Shown here: positions 19,234 to 27,098 of the stretch, piece by piece
Layout of the letters: the number at the start of each line of letters is the position of its first letter
How positions within the stretch are numbered: the first letter of the stretch is position 1
From: Kordiimonas aquimaris
GTDB taxonomy: Bacteria; Pseudomonadota; Alphaproteobacteria; Sphingomonadales; Kordiimonadaceae
Length of the DNA: 64,000 nt
Assembly (NCBI RefSeq): GCF_025574485.1
Contig: NZ_JAOBPO010000003.1
Location: 39,867 to 103,866, forward strand
Direction: 5' to 3'
Position numbers and translations under genes: made by a program
Notes under the pieces: generated by a model
What the model saw: the letters and a program-made list of their open reading frames with translations, nothing else
Told to the model about the DNA's origin: nothing
Database searches by the model: none

Positions 19234-20759
19234 CTGATCGCAGTAAAATAGCTTTTGCAATCATGCTGTTTGGTTTGGCCATAACTTTCTATGCTTGGTG
19301 GTCCACCGTTGTCCACTTAGTCGACCTCGTTCAAACCGTTGATGTTTTTGCACATGGTCAAATCGTACCGCTAGTCAGTATTGTTTTAATATGGTCGCGT
19401 AGAGAAATGTTAAGGGCTATAAAGCCCAGCTTCTCGATCATGGGTCTTGTTGTTCTTACTGGCGCAGTAGCGATATGGCTGATGGGAGAATTGCTTGATT
19501 CAGCTTTATTTGCGCATTTGGGCCTTATTACTGCGATACAGGGGATTGTTCTTTTCTCCTTTGGAACAAAGATTTATCGGGCACTTTTATTCCCGATGGG
19601 ATTTCTCTATCTAACGATCCCGTTTGGCTATGCGCTTGTTACCCATCTACAGCACCTGACCGCCAATATGGTCATTTTAGTATTGGATATTATAGGTGCA
19701 GATTTTACTGCAGAAGGTGTTCTAATTGAATTGCCAAGCGGTCTTTATGAAGTTGCACAGGCTTGTGCTGGTATACGGTTTCTGTTTACGAGTGTTGTAA
19801 CAAGTATATTACTTGCAAACTTGGTCTTTGAGAGCTGGAAACGCCGTGTAATGATACTGTGTGTTGGTGTTATCTTACCTATTGTTGCCAACATTATTCG
19901 CGTTTTGTCTATTCTGGCCATTGCTGAAATGACAGATCAAAGTTTCGCAAAAGATGTTGACCATTTGATCTATGGCTGGGTGTTTTTATCAATAGTATTA
20001 TTAGCGCTAATAAGCTTTGCCTACAGGGTGTCTGATATTGATATTGCCGCGGGTAGAATTGAGCAAAAACAAGAACAACACGAGCTTGATCATCATAAAT
20101 TCAGTATCTTTGGCGTAAGTTTGTTCTTCCTACCATTGTTTGCTAGCTATGTCTTTCCAAGCCAATTTGAGCCTGTATACCAAGAAGGTCAGCAAGAAAA
20201 TACCGCGCTTTATCAGGTTGCTCCTAATGGATATCGCCTTATCAATAGACCTGCAAAAGTTTCAACGCCTAAATTCCTGAACGCAGATGTGGAACGACAG
20301 AGTGTGTTACGTGAAAACAGTGTCGTATTTAGTGTTTACGCCAGCACCTACAACGCATTAGGGCCTGGTCGGCGTTTGTATCAATCTGGCAATAGCCTTA
20401 CGAGCCATGATTGGGAAGAATTGACAGGATTAAGGCAAAACCATGCTGAAATATGTGGTCAACATGTTGAAGAACGCATTTTCCGCCGTGGGGAGATGCG
20501 CATTATGGTGTGGTCAATGTATCGGCTCAATGAAGCAGCAATAGCTAGTAGTTTAGAAGAAAAACTATTCTCTGCTTATGCCCGTTTTAAAGAAATGCCT
20601 GCTGTAGGAGAAGCCGTGGTTTTAACAGCATCAGTCGCTGATGATCTAGAGGTTGTGCGTAAGACTTTTTCTGGTTTTATTAAAAAAAATCTACATAAAA
20701 ACGGCTTGTGGAGTGATGCGCAAACAAAGGTAAAAGGAACCAGATTATGTGCGGAATAA
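19230..20759 (+). CDS. xrtA: Exosortase A fused to EpsI domain
   Basis: The 509-residue protein has an N-terminal exosortase with about eight membrane helices (residues 1-275) and a C-terminal periplasmic EpsI-type domain (about 300-500). The catalytic triad is visible: Cys179 in YEVAQACAGIRFLF, Arg224 in NIIRVLSILA and His245 in DHLIYGWVF. Exosortases are the predicted transpeptidases that cleave proteins bearing a C-terminal PEP-CTERM signal and anchor or release them. EpsI accompanies them, either separately or fused as here. No protein with a PEP-CTERM tail is complete in this window, so substrates are elsewhere. The gene overlaps both neighbours, by four bases upstream and 13 bases downstream. 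Confidence 0.95.
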   Translation: MTDRSKIAFAIMLFGLAITFYAWWSTVVHLVDLVQTVDVFAHGQIVPLVSIVLIWSRREMLRAIKPSFSIMGLVVLTGAVAIWLMGELLDSALFAHLGLITAIQGIVLFSFGTKIYRALLFPMGFLYLTIPFGYALVTHLQHLTANMVILVLDIIGADFTAEGVLIELPSGLYEVAQACAGIRFLFTSVVTSILLANLVFESWKRRVMILCVGVILPIVANIIRVLSILAIAEMTDQSFAKDVDHLIYGWVFLSIVLLALISFAYRVSDIDIAAGRIEQKQEQHELDHHKFSIFGVSLFFLPLFASYVFPSQFEPVYQEGQQENTALYQVAPNGYRLINRPAKVSTPKFLNADVERQSVLRENSVVFSVYASTYNALGPGRRLYQSGNSLTSHDWEELTGLRQNHAEICGQHVEERIFRRGEMRIMVWSMYRLNEAAIASSLEEKLFSAYARFKEMPAVGEAVVLTASVADDLEVVRKTFSGFIKKNLHKNGLWSDAQTKVKGTRLCAE

Positions 20760-22645
20760 CCGGCTGGATGACGCATGATGGTTCTTTGATTGAAGAACGT
20801 TTGCTAAAACATATGACTAATCAAATTGCGCACCGTGGGCCTGACGGAGACGGCTATTTTAACGGTGGTGACGTTGGATTGGGCCACCGTAGACTTAGCA
20901 TAATTGATCTTGATGGCGGTAAGCAACCTATGTATTGCGACCAAAAAGAGGTTGTTCTCTCTTACAACGGCGAAATATATAATTATCAAACGCTAAGACA
21001 AGAGCTTGAAGGTCTTGGTCATCAATTCAAAACCTCATCTGATACCGAAGTTGTTCTATGTAGCTATAAGCAGTGGGGCGAGGCATGTGTTGAACGTTTT
21101 CGCGGCATGTTTGCGTTTGCCATTTGGGATGGCGGTAAACAAAGCTTACTTTTGGCGCGAGATCGCGTTGGCATAAAACCGCTGCATTATAGTTTTTTAC
21201 CGTCAGGGGATTTTATATTTGCGTCTGAATTAAAGGCCATTCTCGCTCATGATAATGTGCCTAGAGTGTTGCGGCTGGATGCGCTGGAAGATTATTTAAC
21301 GCTTGGCTATGTGCCTGATCCCAAGACCATTCTTGAACATGTACATAAATTACCACCTGCATCTACGATGGTTCTCGTCAAAGGCTCGAAACAACCTCAA
21401 ATCCGAACCTACTGGACACCTGGCTTCAATGAACATGTTCAAGCCCTGTCTGTGCAGGAAGATTTATTGCCACACCTAGAGGAAGCCGTGCGTATGCGCA
21501 TGATCGCTGATGTACCTCTGGGTGCTTTTCTTTCTGGCGGTGTAGACTCGAGTGCGGTTGTTGGCCTAATGGCAAAAAACAGCACGAAAAAAGTAGAAAC
21601 ATGTGCCATTGGGTTTGATGATCCAGATTATGATGAAAGTGGTCATGCCCAAGTTGTAGCTGATCACTTTAATACCTCACATCGATTCCGCCTTGTATCA
21701 GCTACTGATAGTGAGCTTATTGATAAAATGGCTGACGTTTTTGACGAACCCTTTGCCGATGCATCAGCTTTACCAACATACCGGGTGTGTGCATTAGCAC
21801 GTGAAAAAGTAACTGTTGCTTTATCAGGCGACGGAGGAGATGAGCTTTTCGCTGGATATAGACGGCATAAATTTCATATGGCAGAAGAGACCATGCGCTC
21901 TAAGCTGCCATTGGCAATTCGGCAGCCTGTCTTCGGCACACTCGGCTCATTATATCCCAAGCTTGATTGGGCACCTCAATTTTTACGTGCAAAAACTACT
22001 TTTGAGGCATTATCACGCACTTCGGCACAAGCTTACTGTCACAGCGTTAGTCGCACATCAGATAGAGAACGAACGAAGCTGCATAGCTCGCGTATGACTA
22101 AGCTTTTGAATGGCTATCATCCACATGAAAGGTTTGAAGAATTAGCGGATGAAGTAAAAGGGCAAGATGCATTAACAACTATCCAATATATTGATTTCAA
22201 GACCTACTTGCCGGGCGACATTCTAACAAAAGTTGACAGAACAAGCATGGCCAATAGCCTTGAGGTGCGTGTCCCAATCCTTGACCACAAGTTTGTTGAG
22301 TGGGGATTTCGCGTTCCACCGAAGAACCGAATTGTTGAGGGCAGTGGTAAAGCAATTTTCAAGGGTGCTTTACGTGGTTTCCTGCCAGAGCACATCATCG
22401 ACCGGAAAAAACGAGGCTTTGTAGCGCCAACGGTTAATTGGATGCGAGATGAACTTTCTAATGATGTTCGCGCGCTGGCAAAAAGTAAAATTTTTACAGA
22501 TAGCGGGTTGTTTAATGTCAAAACAATTAAACGATTGGCCGAAGAACATATAAGCGGCGTTAGAGATCACCATACCACGTTATGGTCGTTAATCATGCTA
22601 GAGCGATCGCTAACAAAACTGAACGTTCAAATACCAACTGCTTGA
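20747..22645 (+). CDS. Asparagine-synthase-like amidotransferase of the XrtA locus
   Basis: The 632-residue protein starts MCGITGWM, so Cys2 is the glutaminase nucleophile. The class II amidotransferase domain (HRGPDGDG, LGHRRLSIIDL, SYNGEIYN) fills about 1-200. The synthetase domain has the PPi-loop FLSGGVDSSAVVGLMA and later LSGDGGDELFAGYRRH. This is the TIGR03108 subfamily tied to exosortase A loci. It probably amidates a sugar or precursor acid, rather than making free asparagine, by family inference. Translation overlaps the exosortase gene by 13 bases. It is the last gene of the locus and converges on phoB with 22 bases between and no obvious terminator. Confidence 0.92.
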   Translation: MCGITGWMTHDGSLIEERLLKHMTNQIAHRGPDGDGYFNGGDVGLGHRRLSIIDLDGGKQPMYCDQKEVVLSYNGEIYNYQTLRQELEGLGHQFKTSSDTEVVLCSYKQWGEACVERFRGMFAFAIWDGGKQSLLLARDRVGIKPLHYSFLPSGDFIFASELKAILAHDNVPRVLRLDALEDYLTLGYVPDPKTILEHVHKLPPASTMVLVKGSKQPQIRTYWTPGFNEHVQALSVQEDLLPHLEEAVRMRMIADVPLGAFLSGGVDSSAVVGLMAKNSTKKVETCAIGFDDPDYDESGHAQVVADHFNTSHRFRLVSATDSELIDKMADVFDEPFADASALPTYRVCALAREKVTVALSGDGGDELFAGYRRHKFHMAEETMRSKLPLAIRQPVFGTLGSLYPKLDWAPQFLRAKTTFEALSRTSAQAYCHSVSRTSDRERTKLHSSRMTKLLNGYHPHERFEELADEVKGQDALTTIQYIDFKTYLPGDILTKVDRTSMANSLEVRVPILDHKFVEWGFRVPPKNRIVEGSGKAIFKGALRGFLPEHIIDRKKRGFVAPTVNWMRDELSNDVRALAKSKIFTDSGLFNVKTIKRLAEEHISGVRDHHTTLWSLIMLERSLTKLNVQIPTA

Positions 22646-22667
22646 TAATTAGTTGGCAAAACAAACA

Positions 22668-23357
22668 CTATCTGTGCTTATCGAGTGCATAGCCTGCTGA
22701 ACGCACAGTTCTTATATAGTCTTTACCGTCGCCTTCATTCATCGCTTTTCTCAGCCTTCTAATGTGAACATCGACAGTGCGTGGTTCAACATAGACATCG
22801 TGTCCCCAAACAGAATCAAGCAATTGCTCACGTGAAAATACGCGGCCCGGATTTTCCATAAAATGACGTAACAAACGGTACTCGGTTGGACCCAAGTGGA
22901 TAAGTGTATCGTTACGCATCACACGATGCGACACATTATCAAGCGATATATCTTCAAATCGGAGCTCGTGTCCAGCAAGGGCAGGGCGGACGCGCCTTAA
23001 AACGGCTTGAATACGGGCTATAAGTTCTTTGGGTGAAAATGGTTTTGTAACATAATCATCAGCGCCGATTTCAAGTCCGCGTACACGATCAGGTTCGTCA
23101 GCGCGAGCCGTAAGCATTATAATTGGGACATTTGCCGTTTCTTCGTTGCGGCGCAGCTGTCTGCATATTTCCAAACCTGACAGATTAGGTAGCATCCAAT
23201 CAAGAAGAATAACGTCTGGCGTATCTTGAGCTGCCAGATAAAGGCCTTCTTCACCATCAGCAACCGATTCGACTTTATAGTCGGCGCGTTCAAGGTTGTA
23301 ACGCACAAGTTCAGTAATATTTAAGTCGTCTTCGATTAGTAGAACGCGGGTTTTCAC
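22668..23357 (-). CDS. phoB: PhoB-type phosphate regulon response regulator
   Basis: The 229-residue protein has a receiver domain with acidic pocket E9-D10-D11, phosphoacceptor Asp53 (VILLDWMLPN), the Thr in MLTARA, and the Lys in YVTKPFSP. The OmpR/PhoB winged helix follows (LGPTEYRLLRHFMENPGRVF, DVHIRRLRKAM, RTVRSAGYAL). DWMLP and the C-terminal GYAL are typical of PhoB proper. It is downstream of phoR on the same strand, with a 157-base gap. No pst, phoU or clear Pho box is present in the window, so regulon membership of the neighbours cannot be shown. Confidence 0.9.
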   Translation of the reverse strand: MKTRVLLIEDDLNITELVRYNLERADYKVESVADGEEGLYLAAQDTPDVILLDWMLPNLSGLEICRQLRRNEETANVPIIMLTARADEPDRVRGLEIGADDYVTKPFSPKELIARIQAVLRRVRPALAGHELRFEDISLDNVSHRVMRNDTLIHLGPTEYRLLRHFMENPGRVFSREQLLDSVWGHDVYVEPRTVDVHIRRLRKAMNEGDGKDYIRTVRSAGYALDKHR

Positions 23358-23514
23358 TGCGTTTTCCTCTCAAGTGATGCATGTAAGTCGTGTATCAATT
23401 AAGTAAGAGTTACTGAGTTAATGTTACAGATTGATGGCACTTTAGTAGCATGGAATCATCAGATAAACTTAAAATGTAACAATTATCATACTCTTAATTT
23501 TCAGCTACAAAGCC

Positions 23515-24783
23515 TTAAGGCCGCGTCAGCCGGAAAGTAAATGTCGTGCCTACACCCATTTTGCTTTTAATTTTCAATTGGCTTTCGTGTCTCAATAAAA
23601 TGTGTTTAACGATAGCAAGTCCAAGCCCGGTCCCGCCCATTTTACGTGATCGAGCGTCATCAACGCGGTAAAAACGCTCTGTTAGTCGCGAAAGATGTTC
23701 TTGTCCTATACCAGGGCCCTTGTCTGATACGCTAATTTTAATAAATCGCGCATCTGTTGCTATAGTTGCTTTTACACTCACTACGGTGTCGCGGTCAGCG
23801 TATTTTGCAGCGTTTACTATCAAATTGAGCATCACTTGCATTATTTGATCAGCATCGGCGATAGCTTCATTAGCGTTTTTCTCAACGCTAACATCGAAGG
23901 TAATACCGCGGCTTTCCGCCGTTTGAGTTGCGGAAGTAACAACACCTTCAATAAGGTTTTTGATATCTACTTTAGTGTCTGGTGTTGAGTGCCGGGACAT
24001 CTCGATTTTAGATAACGACAATAAATCATCAATAAGCCGCACCATTCGTCCTGCTTCGGTTTGCATAATCGTTAAAAACCGTTCACGGGCAGGGGGATCG
24101 TCTTTTGCAGGGCCTTGAAGCGTTTCTACAAAGCCTATGAGTGATGATAAAGGAGTTCTGAGTTCGTGACTGGCATTAGCAACAAAATCAACACGCATCT
24201 GTTCCGTTTGCAGCAGGCTGGTTACTTCATAGAAGAAAGCCATGGCTTGTGTAGGGATAGTATGTTTTCCGGTTCCTGGAACACGGGTGATAGTCACATC
24301 AAAGCTTCGATCTTTTTCATCTCTGTGCCTTACAACACCAGCGTTTTTCTTGTTTTTAACAAAGATAGACTTAAGTGCTTTAGCAAACTTTGAATGCCTC
24401 AAGTAAAGTGTAATATCATCATCTACAATCTTTTCGCCAAGCAATTCTCTTGCCGAAGCATTAGCAAACGAAATACGGTGATCTTCTGCAATAATTACGA
24501 TTGGCAGCGGTATACCATCAAGTGCATTTGCTCGAACCGAGCGAACGCCAGTATCACGCATATCACGCTTTTTTTGCAGCGCATTCCGGCGTTTATCAAG
24601 CGCATTATATCGGCGCTCTATTTCAAGACGAATAAGTAACCCGCCAACAATTAATAAAATGAATAATCCGGCAATAGTGTCGATTAAATCAAAAGCCCAG
24701 GATAATGTGAGCACAATCAACAAAACTACGGTTATGGTTCTTTCATTAAGAATAGACTTATCGTCTTGATTCTTCTTTGCCAT
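23515..24783 (-). CDS. phoR: PhoR-type sensor histidine kinase
   Basis: The 422-residue kinase has two N-terminal membrane helices (about 15-50) with almost no periplasmic loop, as in PhoR. A PAS domain follows (about 88-190; GIPLPIVIIAEDHRISFANA). The HisKA H-box FVANASHELRTPLSSLIGF places the phosphorylated His at residue 206. The ATPase domain shows the N box LIVNAAKYA, the G1 box VSDKGPGIG and the G2 box GTGLGLAIVKH. Known PhoR proteins phosphorylate PhoB at low phosphate. It starts at ATG 24783, divergent from the Tat-like protein gene, across a 194-base gap. Confidence 0.9.
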   Translation of the reverse strand: MAKKNQDDKSILNERTITVVLLIVLTLSWAFDLIDTIAGLFILLIVGGLLIRLEIERRYNALDKRRNALQKKRDMRDTGVRSVRANALDGIPLPIVIIAEDHRISFANASARELLGEKIVDDDITLYLRHSKFAKALKSIFVKNKKNAGVVRHRDEKDRSFDVTITRVPGTGKHTIPTQAMAFFYEVTSLLQTEQMRVDFVANASHELRTPLSSLIGFVETLQGPAKDDPPARERFLTIMQTEAGRMVRLIDDLLSLSKIEMSRHSTPDTKVDIKNLIEGVVTSATQTAESRGITFDVSVEKNANEAIADADQIMQVMLNLIVNAAKYADRDTVVSVKATIATDARFIKISVSDKGPGIGQEHLSRLTERFYRVDDARSRKMGGTGLGLAIVKHILLRHESQLKIKSKMGVGTTFTFRLTRP

Positions 24784-24977
24784 GCTTACATTTGTTCCAT
24801 TTACTAAAACACAGGTCTTTTACTGTCATACTTGCGTTAACCAATTAAAAACAGTTTTCTTTCATTTTTATGTCAAAGATTGATATTGATTTGATTGAAA
24901 TAACTCTGGTCAACTCATACTCTTTTAATGTATTAAGATTATGTTCTGGTTGGTGGTCTGCCTGAATATAGGCGCCA

Positions 24978-25832
24978 GTGCATGAAATTATTCAGTTTAT
25001 AATGGATGAATCTGTGACAGATCTACCAGAAAACAGCACCGTAAAAAGTGTAGGAAAGTCAGCAAACGTTGATCATAGCGCTGCTCGCCGTAACCTCTTG
25101 AAACTTGGTGTGGCCGGCATGCCAATGGTGTTAACGCTTAAAGCGTCTGCACGTCAATTGGCTATCTCTCAGTTAAATTGTGTAATCGTTTTGCCTAGTC
25201 GCATGCGTATCCTTGTTGATTCGGACGGAAATGCCTGGTCTGGGACAAGAAATATTAGCTATGATGCGTCAAAAGGCGGTTATAAATTATCTGATATTCA
25301 GAAATTTAAGGATCATCGTAACACGCGAGAATTTACGGGCGGTTTGCCCAATTCTCTCACACCCTCTGCTTGTTCATCATATTCATATGGTGGTGGCCAA
25401 GATGATTGTGATGATGATAGTGGTGGCAAAGGCGATGACGATGATTATGACTACTATTATGATGCGGACTTTGAAAACGCTTCCAGCGATTTAGATTTGT
25501 TGATGCAGGCCTCTTCTAATACATATGCTGATGGTATTGAAGCTGGTTACAGCTCTAAAGATGACGATGATGATGACGATTGTGAAGAACCCACTCATAT
25601 AGATTGTGGATATTATTTCACGACACTACGACGCAACAGGGAAATACGGCCTGGTGATTTCATTGATGGCTCTGTATGGGATTTAAGAGGCGACGATGGT
25701 TTGTTTGTTGCTCTGTCACTGCAATATGCATGCGGTGTATCCGAGACCGGTTGGCCGGGAATTTCATGTATTGTGTCAATTCTTACATATCTGAGGCAAA
25801 ATGGCGGTAGTAACGCTTGTCCTCCGTATTAA
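24978..25832 (+). CDS. Tat-like signal protein of unknown function with Asp-rich tracts, first gene of HPr-rel-A cassette
   Basis: I do not recognise a characterised family for this 284-residue product. Residues 35-60 look like a twin-arginine signal: ARRNLLKLG, then a hydrophobic stretch ending near LKASA. Two runs of aspartate (about 142-162 and 194-204) flank a Ser/Asn-rich region. Eight cysteines (68, 132, 144, 202, 210, 252, 264, 281) could form disulfides if exported. The start is uncertain: GTG 24978 has an AGG five bases upstream, while in-frame ATG 25002 lacks a ribosome-binding site. It lies 20 bases before the PqqD-like gene, so it is a plausible substrate or product of that cassette (inference). 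Confidence 0.75.
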   Translation: MHEIIQFIMDESVTDLPENSTVKSVGKSANVDHSAARRNLLKLGVAGMPMVLTLKASARQLAISQLNCVIVLPSRMRILVDSDGNAWSGTRNISYDASKGGYKLSDIQKFKDHRNTREFTGGLPNSLTPSACSSYSYGGGQDDCDDDSGGKGDDDDYDYYYDADFENASSDLDLLMQASSNTYADGIEAGYSSKDDDDDDDCEEPTHIDCGYYFTTLRRNREIRPGDFIDGSVWDLRGDDGLFVALSLQYACGVSETGWPGISCIVSILTYLRQNGGSNACPPY

Positions 25833-25852
25833 TATCTTTCTGAGTAATTTCC

Positions 25853-26155
25853 ATGGCAGCTGGTCCTATCACTGACGACATGAAATGGCGTTCCAGTAGC
25901 GATGGCTACATCGCTACTGAGTTTGATGACACTTATCTAGTATTTGTAAAAGCGTCTGCTGAAACGCATTTTTTGAATTTTTTGTCGTTTGGGATTGTTA
26001 CAGAAACTGAATCAGTTGCACAAACTGCTACAGAATTAGCTATGAACTTACGCAGAAGGTTTGAACTGACGGATGAAGAGTTAACGCAGGAGCTAGTCTC
26101 TTTAACCTTGTCAGAACTTGATGATACCGGCTTGATTTGGCCCGAGACTGTATAG
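25853..26155 (+). CDS. PqqD-family protein of the HPr-rel-A system
   Basis: The 100-residue protein resembles the small winged-helix PqqD fold. SSSDGYIATEFDDTYLVFV forms the N-terminal strands. LNFLSFGIVTETESVAQTATELAMNLRRRF would be the linker and helices, and LVSLTLSELDDTGLIWP the final helix-turn. PqqD relatives act as RiPP recognition elements that bind leader peptides for modifying enzymes. The match here is to the divergent group found beside HprK-related kinase A (TIGR04353 type), not to true PqqD. It sits between the Tat-like protein and the kinase, with one base separating it from the kinase ATG. The call rests mainly on context plus weak motif likeness. Confidence 0.7.
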   Translation: MAAGPITDDMKWRSSSDGYIATEFDDTYLVFVKASAETHFLNFLSFGIVTETESVAQTATELAMNLRRRFELTDEELTQELVSLTLSELDDTGLIWPETV

Positions 26156-26156
26156 A

Positions 26157-27098
26157 ATGAGTACAGTAACACGCGTATCAGACCTTAGTAGACGCGAAAT
26201 ACGTTCTTCGTTACGTGAAGGTTCTTTACTTTTACACTTGGGTCCATTTGCCCAGTTAATATCGGGCTCAAGCGATCCACTAATCGATTTTCTTCAGGAT
26301 ACATACCGTGATTGTCAGGTAGAGCTTTTCCCAAGTGACGTTACCGATGTTCATTTGAATTTACGTGCACCTAACATTTTACGTAAGTTTTTTCGGCCAC
26401 AAGTTGTTCCTGATCCAGGTTTTGAAGTGCCTGCAGTGCCTCTGCCGATTGAAATGGCACCTTTGGCATTTGAAATGGGTTTAAACCTGTCAGTAGCGCT
26501 TAAATGCTGTCGCTTTGTAACCATTCATGCAGGTGTAGTGGCGGATAAAGATGGCGCTATTCTTATGAGCGCTGAATCCGGTTCAGGTAAAAGTACACTA
26601 ACGGCAGCGCTTCTTGAACGAGGGTACCGTCTATTTTCAGATGAATTCGCTCTTGTTGGCCTTGGCGATGCAGTGCTGCAGCCGTATCCAAGACCAATTT
26701 CGCTTAAAGAAGAAACAATTCCAATTGTCCGCGAACTTGCCGGTGATGAATGGATTAGTCCAATCGTTAAAGGTTCACCAAAAGGCGATATTGCATACAG
26801 ACGAGCAAGGCGTAGTGATATCGATCAATCTCATAAGCAGGCAAAAGCTAAGCTGATATTATTTCCCGAATTCGAGCCCGGTATGCGGCCATATAAACGC
26901 AGATTAAATACTGCAGAGGCGATTTTACGTTTAATACCGGCTTCTACCAATTTCGGCTTGCTCGGCGAGCAAGCTTATCTTGCTATCACACGCCTTTTTG
27001 ATGACGCGGTTGCTTATGAATTAAGCTATGGCTCAACGGAACAAAGTTTGAGCTTGATTGATGAAGCGTTGCAGGAAAGAGATGATCATGCAGCGTAA
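26157..27098 (+). CDS. HprK-related kinase A
   Basis: The 313-residue protein carries a P-loop in LMSAESGSGKSTLTAALLE (A139-S146). It is preceded by VTIHAGVVADKDGA and followed by LFSDEFALVG with Asp162, the order seen in the HPr kinase/phosphatase catalytic core. It lacks the normal HprK N-terminal domain and is not near ptsH, so it fits the HprK-related kinase A group (TIGR04352). Kinases of this general kind phosphorylate peptides in some lasso-peptide clusters; the target here is unknown. It starts one base after the PqqD-like stop, and its 3' end overlaps the nucleotidyltransferase start. Confidence 0.85.
   Translation: MSTVTRVSDLSRREIRSSLREGSLLLHLGPFAQLISGSSDPLIDFLQDTYRDCQVELFPSDVTDVHLNLRAPNILRKFFRPQVVPDPGFEVPAVPLPIEMAPLAFEMGLNLSVALKCCRFVTIHAGVVADKDGAILMSAESGSGKSTLTAALLERGYRLFSDEFALVGLGDAVLQPYPRPISLKEETIPIVRELAGDEWISPIVKGSPKGDIAYRRARRSDIDQSHKQAKAKLILFPEFEPGMRPYKRRLNTAEAILRLIPASTNFGLLGEQAYLAITRLFDDAVAYELSYGSTEQSLSLIDEALQERDDHAA

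Noticed and set aside
23358-23514. Possible Pho box between phoR and phoB (TGTTACAGATTGATGGCA-like text)
   Set aside because: The two half sites do not match the CTGTCAT-type consensus well and spacing is inconsistent.
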